Position numbers and translations under genes: made by a program | From: Opisthocomus hoazin | Taxonomy: Eukaryota; Chordata; Aves; Opisthocomiformes; Opisthocomidae | NCBI RefSeq assembly: GCF_030867145.1 | Contig: NC_134428.1 | Location: 6,944,001-7,008,000, forward strand | Direction of reading: 5' to 3' | Length of the DNA stretch: 64,000 nucleotides | Notes under the pieces: model-generated | What the model saw: only the letters and a program-made list of their open reading frames with translations | Told to the model about the DNA's origin: nothing | Database searches by the model: none | Shown: piece after piece, positions 25,770 through 34,050 of the stretch | Layout of the letters: every line of letters begins with the position of its first letter | How positions within the stretch are numbered: the first letter of the stretch is position 1

Positions 25770-26063
25770 AGGGGCCCTGCCTCCAGCCAGGTGGAGGAAA
25801 GGGACAACCGTGTCTATTGGACGGTGTGGATTCGGTGGCCTGGCACGTCAGATCCACAAGAGTATAAAGCTCTAGTGGACACTGGTGCACAGTGTACTTT
25901 AATGCCATCAGAGTTCAAAGGGTCAGAGTCCATTTGCATTTCGGGAGTGACAGGGGGGTCCCAAGAGCTGAGTGTACTGGAGGGTCACTGGGCAGGACTG
26001 GCAGCAGCACCCCATTGTAACTGGCCCCGAGGCTCCGTGCATCCTTGGGATAGACTATCTTAG
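25770..26063 (+). pseudogene. pro: ERV protease (pro), frame broken after active site
   Basis: Immediately after the gag UAG, the same frame continues without stops and contains ALVDTGAQCTLMP, the Asp-Thr-Gly active site of a retroviral aspartic protease (D about residue 36 after the stop). Around 25975-26000 the family-like sequence moves from this frame to the +1 frame, in which pol then runs, and this frame ends at 26063. The shift needed is +1 (or -2). A retroviral slippage signal would normally give -1, so I read it as an indel mutation. Protease would therefore be truncated after its active-site half, and pol could not be reached by simple readthrough. Confidence 0.8.
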
Positions 26064-28944
26064 GAGAGGCTATTTCAAGGACCCAAAGGGGTATCGGTGG
26101 GCTTTTGGCATAGCTGCTGTGGAGACGGAAGAAATTAAACAGCTGTCCATTTTGCCTGGTCTCTCGGAGGATCCTTCTGTTGTGGGGTTGCTGAGGGTTG
26201 AAGAACAACAGGTACCCATCGCGACCACAACGGTGCACCGGCGACAGTATCGTACCAACCAAGACTCCCTTCTCCCCATTCATCAGCTGATCCGTCAACT
26301 GGAGAGTCAAGGAGTGATCAGCAAAACTCGCTCACCCTTTAATAGTCCCATATGGCCAGTGAGAAAATCTACTGGAGAGTGGAGACTGACAATAGACTAC
26401 CGTGGCCTGAATGAAGTCACACCACCGCTGAGTGCTGCCGTGCCAGACATGCTAGAACTTCAATATCAGCTGGAGTCAAAGGCAGCCAAGTGGTACGCTA
26501 CAACTGACATCGCTAATGCATTCTTCTCCATCCCTTTGGCAGCAGAGTGCAGGCCACAGTTTGCTTTCACCTGGAGGGGCATCCAGTACACCTGGAATCG
26601 ACTGCCCCAGGGGTGGAAACACAGTCCCACCATTTGCCATGGACTAATCCAGACTGCACTGGAAAAGGGTGAAGCTCCAGAACATCTGCAGTACATCGAT
26701 GACATCATTATATGGGGCGACACAGCAGAGGAGGTTTTTGAGAAAGGGGAGAAAATAGTTCAGATCCTTCTGAAAGCCGGTTTCGCCATTAAGCGAAGTA
26801 AAGTCAAGGGACCTGCTCAAGAGATCCAGTTTTTGGGAATAAAATGGCAGGATGGGCGCCGTCAAATCCCAATGGATGTCATCAACAAAACAGCAGCTAT
26901 GTCTCCACCAACCAGCAAAAAGGAAGCACAGGCCTTCCTGGGTGTTGTGGGTTTTTGGAGGATGCACATCCCAAATTACAGCCAAATTGTGAGTCCTCTG
27001 TACCACGTGACCCGGAAGAAGAATGATTTTGAATGGGGCCCTGAGCAACAACAGGCATTTGAACAGATTAAACGGGAGATAGTTCATGCCGTAGCCCTTG
27101 GTCCAGTCCGGTCAGGGCAAGATGTTAAAAACGTGCTCTACACTGCAGCCAGGGAGAATGGCCCAACCTGGAGTCTCTGGCAGAAAGCACCAGGGGAGAC
27201 TCGAGGTCGACCCCTGGGGTTCTGGAGCCGGGGATACAAAGGATCCAAGGCCCGCTATACTCCCACTGAAAAAGAGATTCTGGCAGCATATGAAGGCGTT
27301 CGAGCTGCTTCAGAAGTTGTCGGCACTGAAGCACAGCTCCTCCTAGCACCACGATTGCCGGTCCTGGGCTGGACGTTCAAAGAGAGGGTCCCCTCTACGC
27401 ATCATGCCACCGACGCTACGTGGAGTAAGTGGGTCGCTCTGATCACCCAGCGCGCCCGAATGCGAAACCCCAGTCGCCCAGGAATTCTGGAGGTCATCAT
27501 GGACTGGCCAGAAGGCAAAGATTTTGGAGCATCACCAGAGGAGGAGGTGACACGTGCTGAAGAGGCCCCACTGTATAACCAGCTGCCAGAAGATAAGAAA
27601 ACGTATGCCCTGTTCACGGATGGGTCCTGTCGCATTGTGGGGAAGCAGCGGAGGTGGAAGGCTGCTGTATGGAGCCCTACACGACAAGTCGCAGAAACTG
27701 CCGAGGGAGAAGGTGAGTCCAGCCAGTTTGCAGAGGTGAAAGCCATCCAGCTGGCTTTAGACATTGCCAGTCGAGAGAAGTGGCCAGTGCTCTATCTTTA
27801 CACCGACTCTTGGATGGTGGCCAATGCTTTGTGGGGGTGGCTGCAGCAATGGAAGAAGAACAACTGGCAGCGCAGAGGCAAACCTATCTGGGCTGCCCCA
27901 TTGTGGCAAGATATTGCTGCCCGGCTGGAGCAGTTGGTTGTAAAAGTCCGTCACGTGGACGCCCACGTCCCTAAGAGTCGGGCCACTGAAGAACATCAAA
28001 ACAACCACCAGGTGGATCAGGCTGCTAAGATTGAAGTGGCTCAGGTGGATCTGGACTGGCAACATAAGGGTGAACTGTTTATAGCTCGGTGGGCCCATGA
28101 CACCTCGGGCCACCAAGGAAGAGACGCGACATACCGATGGGCTCGTGACCGAGGGGTGGACTTGACCATGGACACTATCGCACAGGTTATCCATGAATGT
28201 GAGACATGCGCTGCAATCAAGCAAGCCAAGCGGGTAAAGCCTCAGTGGTATGGAGGACGATGGCTAAAATATAAATATGGGGAGGCTTGGCAGATTGACT
28301 ACATCACACTGCCACAGACCCGCCAAGGCAAGCGCTATGTGCTCACAATGGTGGAGGCCACCACCGGATGGCTGGAAACCTACCCTGTGCCCCATGCCAC
28401 CGCCCGGAATACCATCCTGGGCCTGGAAAAACAAGTCCTGTGGCGACATGGCACTCCCGAAAGAATCGAGTCGGACAACGGGACTCACTTTCGCAACAGC
28501 CTCATAGACACCTGGGCCAAAGAACACGGTATTGAGTGGGTGTATCACATCCCCTACCATGCACCAGCCTCGGGAAAGATCGAACGTTACAATGGGCTGC
28601 TAAAAACCACTTTGAGGGCAATGGGGGGTGGGACTTTCAAAAATTGGGATACCCATTTAGCAAAGGCCACCTGGTTGGTTAACACCAGAGGGTCCACCAA
28701 CCGGGCTGGTCCTGCCCAGTCAAAACCTCAGCGCCCCGTAGAAGGGGATAAAGTCCCTGTAGTGCACATGCGGAACATGTTAGGGAAGACGGTTTGGGTT
28801 AGTCCTGCCTCGGGCAAAGGCAAGCCCGTCCGCGGGATTGCTTTTGCTCAAGGACCTGGGTGTACCTGGTGGGTAATGCGGAAGGATGGGGAATTCCGAT
28901 GTGTACCTCATGGGGATTTGATTTTGGGCGAGAATAGTCCATAA
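25972..28944 (+). CDS. pol: ERV-L-like pol: RT, RNase H, integrase
   Basis: This 990-codon frame is open throughout. It begins with a GTG codon just after an in-frame TGA, so it is a continuation of pro-pol and not an independent start. Residue numbers are from 25972. The protease C-terminal part comes first (ILGIDYL near 25). Reverse transcriptase has LPQGW near 210 and YIDD at 241-244. RNase H catalytic acids are D550 (TDGS), E588, D612 (YTDS) and D682. Integrase has a zinc-binding H709/H714 and C743/C746 pair, then the catalytic triad D776, D835 and E871, with 35 residues between the last two (DD35E). A short C-terminal domain ends at TAA. All catalytic residues are present, so the damage lies upstream at the frameshift. 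No dUTPase follows, unlike mammalian ERV-L. Confidence 0.92.
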   Translation: MYWRVTGQDWQQHPIVTGPEAPCILGIDYLRRGYFKDPKGYRWAFGIAAVETEEIKQLSILPGLSEDPSVVGLLRVEEQQVPIATTTVHRRQYRTNQDSLLPIHQLIRQLESQGVISKTRSPFNSPIWPVRKSTGEWRLTIDYRGLNEVTPPLSAAVPDMLELQYQLESKAAKWYATTDIANAFFSIPLAAECRPQFAFTWRGIQYTWNRLPQGWKHSPTICHGLIQTALEKGEAPEHLQYIDDIIIWGDTAEEVFEKGEKIVQILLKAGFAIKRSKVKGPAQEIQFLGIKWQDGRRQIPMDVINKTAAMSPPTSKKEAQAFLGVVGFWRMHIPNYSQIVSPLYHVTRKKNDFEWGPEQQQAFEQIKREIVHAVALGPVRSGQDVKNVLYTAARENGPTWSLWQKAPGETRGRPLGFWSRGYKGSKARYTPTEKEILAAYEGVRAASEVVGTEAQLLLAPRLPVLGWTFKERVPSTHHATDATWSKWVALITQRARMRNPSRPGILEVIMDWPEGKDFGASPEEEVTRAEEAPLYNQLPEDKKTYALFTDGSCRIVGKQRRWKAAVWSPTRQVAETAEGEGESSQFAEVKAIQLALDIASREKWPVLYLYTDSWMVANALWGWLQQWKKNNWQRRGKPIWAAPLWQDIAARLEQLVVKVRHVDAHVPKSRATEEHQNNHQVDQAAKIEVAQVDLDWQHKGELFIARWAHDTSGHQGRDATYRWARDRGVDLTMDTIAQVIHECETCAAIKQAKRVKPQWYGGRWLKYKYGEAWQIDYITLPQTRQGKRYVLTMVEATTGWLETYPVPHATARNTILGLEKQVLWRHGTPERIESDNGTHFRNSLIDTWAKEHGIEWVYHIPYHAPASGKIERYNGLLKTTLRAMGGGTFKNWDTHLAKATWLVNTRGSTNRAGPAQSKPQRPVEGDKVPVVHMRNMLGKTVWVSPASGKGKPVRGIAFAQGPGCTWWVMRKDGEFRCVPHGDLILGENSP

Positions 28945-29437
28945 ATAAATTGTATAAAGTTAGTTGTTAAATAACCCTGTCACTGTCTGTTATCACTGTT
29001 ATAATTGTTATATTTTTGTACCAGTAGTAGCATAGTAAGACTTCTCCAGATTAAAGAAGGATGGACTTTTCGATGAAAACCTAGCAGAGCACAGCAATGA
29101 TGGAATTGGACCTGGTTTTCAACAACTGGCATCCAGCAACTTCATCAAGATCAACATCTCCTGCAGACTGTGGGCACGGGCCGCACCAGATACATCAGCC
29201 GTGAGCTCCGGATGCAGCAAGTGACCGCCCATCACCACACATCACCTCCCCTGCCACGGAAGACCATAACGACAGATGGAGCCTGAAGTCATGGATTAAA
29301 TGAACTCAACGGACACTTTAGAGTGATGATCCATAGACTAAAGGAATGATATCTGGAGACAGGAGAAGTGGTGGTGATCAACTGGACAATGGGGGACCTG
29401 GGCATGACGTAGATGGTATGGAATAAGGGGTGGATAA
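28945..29437 (+). other. ERV 3' non-coding region; no env
   Basis: Between the pol stop and the 3' LTR there are about 490 bp without a coding frame of note. There is no room for env and no dUTPase motif, as expected for an env-less intracellular class III element. A weak purine-rich stretch (GGAATAAGGGGTGGATAA, 29420-29437) directly before the LTR is the best candidate polypurine tract, although two Ts interrupt it. Confidence 0.75.
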
Positions 29438-29849
29438 TGTCCTGGGTTTGGCCAGGACAGGGTTAATTTTCACCGGACTCCAGGAAGGGGCACAGCCGGG
29501 GGGTGGGGGCTGACCCCACCTGGCCAAACAGAGCCCGGTATTCCATACCATGTGACGTCACGCTGGGTTCCGGTGGGGGGGGCGGTGCGGCGGGAAGGCA
29601 CTCGCGGCTTGGGCGGGCGCAGCGCCGGTCCGGTTTCGGGAGAGCGGCTGTTGTACGGTTCGTGGTTGTGTTTTCTCCTTATTTGTATCGTCGTTGTTCC
29701 TGTTTTCCCTCTGTTTGCTGTTCTGTTAAACTGCCCTTATCCTGACCCACCAGTTTCTGCCTCTTTCTTTTCATTCTCCTCCGCACGCCGGCGGGGGGAG
29801 GGGCGGCCGCGTGGCGCTTTTGTTGCCGGCGGCAGCCGAAACCAAAACA
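29438..29849 (+). mobile_element. 3' LTR of ERV-L-like provirus
   Basis: 412 bp, TG...CA, nearly identical to 23242-23653. Visible differences are about six substitutions plus one G and one T length change in homopolymers. It holds a perfect cyclic-AMP response element palindrome TGACGTCA at 29553-29560, where the 5' LTR has TGCCGTCA. It is followed directly by the right copy of the AAGAG duplication. Confidence 0.95.
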
Positions 29850-29854
29850 AAGAG
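29850..29854. repeat. Target-site duplication (right copy, AAGAG)
   Basis: It matches the five bases before the 5' LTR (23237-23241) and so defines the right edge of the provirus. Confidence 0.9.
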
Positions 29855-32800
29855 TCTCTTTCTGGCTAACAAGCACAGAAAGGTTTTCAAGATAAACTAA
29901 CTGAATATGGTGAAATAAGCTTTCACATGTGTCAGCCCAGGATCTCTGTAAACCTGGGAACAGTATTATCTTCCTGCTGTTGGAACAAATCAGAGCAATC
30001 TCAGAATTAGATAATACCACCGCACTGGTGGTGTTCTGGAGTACACTGCCATCTCACAGTACCTCATGCGGACACGGTCTGTGACACAACATTCACAGCA
30101 TGAAGGGACAGCATATAAAGCTGGCTATGAAGGCTTCATGCTGCTACTGAGTCTCATGTTGGCAATCTCCAGCTTCTTCTTCAGTGCTGGCCTGTAACAG
30201 GGCCTCTTTCCCCTAATCTCCATGTCATATTCAGAAACTGTTGAAGAGGTGGACCTCTGCAATATAGGAGTGTGGCAGCTTACTTCCAGTGGTGAGTTAC
30301 CATTCCCACGAAAACAATAAGCAAATTTCGTGCACTAAATTGCATCAAAACATAACCTTTGCAGTTTTTCTTGTACTGACTGAAGCTGAGGGATTCATCG
30401 TGAATTTTGCATTTAGTTCCAGACCTCATATGAGCTGAAAGAGGAAGGGAAAGATCAGCAGAAATGTGTCCAAGAAGTGCAGTGTTCAAAAGGATGGTGA
30501 AAAACTGCCTTGTTTCTTTGTGGCTATTTCCCTGGTGTGGCATGCAGTTATTTAATCAGGGCATTATGAGTCCCTGCCAATGGCAAGACAGATGATTCTA
30601 AATGAAGCTGTGCAGTCTGTAGTCAGGACTGACCGAAATGCTTGAGTGCTCTGCTTCAGAGCAGACTCCCAAAGACTACATTGTAAAGATCATTTACCAA
30701 GAAGGCTGTAACCACATTATTATTATGCAAGCCCGACAATTTATAAGCCTGACCGTGTTTTACATGCATGCACTAGAAAATGCATGAGTTGCTCTGCACA
30801 TGGTAAACTGTCATTTTTAATGTTCTCTACTCCTTGGAAATTCCCTTCTGTACGTGAAGAGAAAGGCTTCAGTGTCTTGTTAAAGAGACACCTTTAAACA
30901 ATCTGCTTCGTATTCTGCATGCAAACTCACTGGAGGTCATTACACTCTCAGGCTGTAGGGCATCAGATCTCAGCTACTTTGAACTAGCTTAACTCCATTG
31001 ATAATTGGGCTGAAAGAGGCCATTGTAGAACAGAAATGTGCATAGTGTTTCATTTCATGTCTCATGGCAATGAAGTAACTCATCTTTCGTTTCAACCAAT
31101 AACCAGCAATGCTTTATGTACCATACATAGAGAAGTGAGCACAGAGCTCCCCTTCCATTTAACAAATTAACAGAAAATACCCAGCCTCACTGACGTTCTT
31201 TCTGTAACAGACGTAATCAGTACGTACATTCTCTTGGGATATTACCACACTCACGCCAAAAGGCACTGACCAGAAAACGGCACTCCATCATGCAGTGTTG
31301 TACAGATACACAAGTGTATCTGAAGACAGAAGAAATCGTGAGAGTAAAAAGGGCAAATGCATATGCAGTAATAGGCTTCTGCTTCTGTTAGCAATATTAC
31401 TTAGCATTTCATATTTAAAACAATATGCAAATACCAAAGACTAATTATTGACATCAGTAAAAAAGAGGTGATGCTTTTTCAGCTTCTTCCCAGACCTTCT
31501 TGAGACTACTGTCATCGTGCCATGCAATTTAGGACCTATGCTCTTAAGGGAGCATTAAAGTAAATAGTAAGATCTGTTTATTTTTAATCAAGGCAAAAGT
31601 GTGACCAGAATTCAGTGTCAGTATTAAAACAGGAAAGATATGCAGGGATCATCTAAAACAGCTAACAAAAATACAATTTTCCGCAGTATTTTAAGAAAGT
31701 TGAAGCCCGTGAGCAAACAAAACAGATCAATTAGTCAAATAGCAAAGTCTTAATATAATAATTTTCTACTTTTCAAAGAACAGACCACGGCCTCTAGAAT
31801 ATTTCCTATTCTACATCTAAATTGTTATACACAGAGAAATATTCTCATTAAACTGAATCTAGTGTGTAGAAGGGCAGCTCAGCAGCAGAGCCAAGGTGCA
31901 GACCCCTGGGCACTTGCTTCTAGTCCTGCCAACAGCCCATGCTGGTACCTGGTCAAGCTGTGACTTGGGTGGAAGCTCAATGCTGAGCACATATTTTTGA
32001 ACAGATCAGGTCTCCCACTCAGCCTCCGCACTGCCCTCTGCCAAACAGATGATCTTTTCTCCAAAGCTTGCAAGACGTAACCCTTCTGCCACCTCACACT
32101 ACCATTATAATTGCAAGTGCTGCACTGCACTCAGCTCCTGAGCTCTGGAACAAAACCAGACATATTCATGAGAACAAGAAAAGCACACATCTGTATCATG
32201 CCAGAGAACCTGCAAAAGCGTTGCATGTGCCCGAGTCAACCAACTCAGCCAACAGTGATTTCAGTCTTCAATTCCATTTCAGAAAGTGGGGAGTTACTCA
32301 GTCCTGAACCTCTGCCAGGCACTGCAACAAAACCAACAATGCCACTGAAGCACCAGAGTGGAAGAGTTACACCCCTGTCATCAGCACACGGCAGTCAATC
32401 ACACATGCATGAAAAACTGAAGCCAGAAGTGAAGTAGGATTCCAGAACACAACAGTATCTGAAAAGCCTAAACACAGCAAAAGCGCTGGCTAAAATCTGC
32501 TACCGGGATGCTGCAAAGCCATGGGATGTTAAAAGGCATCCAGGCGAGACTTCACGGTGCACACCAGCAGATGGATAGTGGAGCAAGAATATCAGCAACC
32601 CCCGTACCGCCAAGATGCGGGTATCACAGCAGATACGCACAAAGCTGTTTTCCCTGTAATCTAATCAAACACTTGATGAAACTTGGAAAATATTTTTCCT
32701 TATACTAGCACAGAGCTTTTTGTGACAAGTCTTTTCAAGATTTCTTGCCTCAGTGGTTACCTGGAAAATTAGAAGGGGTTTTACAGGCTTATTAGATTGT

Positions 32801-33100
32801 AAAGAAGATGCCAACAAAAGCATAGTAACTGGTATCTTGGAGACGGCAAGGTCCCGTGGCTAACTAGAACTGTCAGGTACGTGTCTTTTTAACTACTCTT
32901 TGCATCAGCACTTTGGCAAGATTGTCAGCTGCTGCTTTCTGGAAAATTTTGATTTCAAGGAAGCTCTTCCCCCACAGAGCATCCGCTGAGCCCATGAACA
33001 CAGTGCAGCCGCTGGAGCAGTGAACTGAGCGCTGCATTCCCGCAGCCTCCGCCTGCGATGCCGAGGGAATGACGGGGCTACAACCCGAGCCTTCCAAAGG
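29855..33100. other. Non-coding DNA, probable 5' end of BMERB1 intron 1
   Basis: I see no supported gene. A slightly GC-richer part near 31.87-32.45 kb has a 108-codon frame at 32111 without recognisable features. The stretch rises into the CpG island near 33.1 kb. Confidence 0.5.
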
Positions 33101-34050
33101 CGAAGCATATTAAAGACCACCGACATTTACGCCAAGCCACACGTTGCATCCCACCTACTACGCGAGGAAGGAGAGCTAACGTCCCGGCCACCCGCCCGCG
33201 GCCGCCCTCTCGTCGCTTCCCTCGGCGGGGGCAGCGGGCGAGCAACCCGTTTCGCGAGGGCCCGCCGGCGAGCCCGGAGCTGCACCGGCGCGGCCCCGGC
33301 CCCGGCCGAGCGCGGCAGCCGCCCGACACAGCCCGCCGGGAGCCAGCCAGCCACGCGCGCCCTGCCCGGAGAAGCCCCCGCCGCCCCCGCCCCGCCGGCC
33401 GCCCCGCGCCCCTGCTCACTTCTCCCCAGCGCCTCCGCCGGCCGCTCCGTCTGCCCCACCGCGCCGTAGCGTCTCGCCGGCCTGTCGGCCTCCGCGCCGG
33501 CCGAGAGGGGCCGCCTCAGCTCCATGGTCCGCCCGGGCGGCGCGGCGCGGCGCGGCTCACTCCACGGCGGCGGGCCTGCGGCCCGGCTGCCGCCCAGGCG
33601 GCGCGGAGCGGGGGCCGGCGGGCGGGGGAGGAGGGGGCGCCGCGCACATGCTCAGTGCGGGGCTGGGGCGGGGGAACAAGGCGAGCCGCGACCCCGGCGG
33701 GGCCGCCCCCCGGCACGCGGTGCCCGCCCCCCGGCACGCGGGGCGCGCTCCCGTAGCGCAGCCGGAGCCGCTCGGGCACGCGGGAGCGCGCCTTCTGGCC
33801 TGGGCAGCTGCGGGGTGACCGCGAGGCCCGCGGCCGCTCTGGCCTGCGCGGCCCAGCCGCCCCAGGCTGCTGCGCGTGCCGCCTCCGGCTCCCCGGCAGC
33901 CGCGCGCCGAGCGCAGTAACGCGCGCTCACCGCTGCGTCCCCAGCGCCGGGGGCAGCGCCCAGACGAGTGGCGGGGTGCTGCGTTCCTCCTCGCCGTACC
34001 GCACGTGTGCTTCCTGAGCACGCAGCCTTGCTGCCTGTGCAGCCTGCTGG
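33100..34050. promoter_or_regulatory. CpG island over BMERB1 first exon/promoter
   Basis: This roughly 0.95-kb block is strikingly GC- and CpG-rich against AT-rich flanks on both sides. It contains BMERB1 coding exon 1 (33420-33525, minus strand). The promoter and 5' UTR should lie at 33526 upward. A tandem direct repeat of a GCCCCCCGGCACGCGG motif occurs at about 33702-33741. No TATA box is evident, which is typical of CpG-island promoters. The transcription start cannot be placed from sequence alone. Confidence 0.8.
33420..33525 (-). CDS. BMERB1: BMERB1 (C16orf45), first coding exon
   Basis: BMERB1 is a small bMERB-domain protein; such domains are Rab-binding coiled coils, and the human protein has been linked to microtubules and cell migration. 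This exon encodes 35 residues plus one base: it begins MELRRPLS and contains the block RRYGAV, then LGR at the splice junction. Human BMERB1, as I recall it, starts MELKQSLS, has the same RRYGAV block and breaks at LGR. The ATG (33525, minus) has a strong context (ACC before, G after). The exon ends at a GTGAGC donor (33414-33419). The bMERB domain itself is encoded by later exons, which are expected at lower coordinates beyond the window. Residues between the two conserved blocks have diverged and become Ala/Pro-rich, in keeping with the GC-rich surroundings. Homology is short but the phase and position fit well. Confidence 0.85.

Larger units (their letters stand above)
23242..29849 (+). mobile_element. 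ERV-L-like (class III) provirus, nearly complete
   Basis: This is a 6608-bp endogenous retrovirus with the order LTR - primer site - gag - pro - pol - LTR. There is no env and no recognisable dUTPase. Class III is assigned from pol: the YIDD reverse transcriptase, the following GFWRMHIP-type connection region, and the RNase H and integrase layout resemble ERV-L/HERV-L polymerases. The LTRs are both 412 bp and differ at about six substitutions and two 1-bp indels, so the insertion is young relative to most avian ERVs. It lies antisense to BMERB1 in what is probably that gene's first intron. Defects seen are a frameshift just after the protease active site and the UAG between gag and pro, which may be natural. 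Mobilisation from this copy alone seems unlikely because of the frameshift. Confidence 0.93.

Noticed and set aside
24369-28560. Minus-strand and alternate-frame open frames inside the provirus
   Set aside because: They are shadows of gag and pol with no independent support; no env or accessory gene was found.
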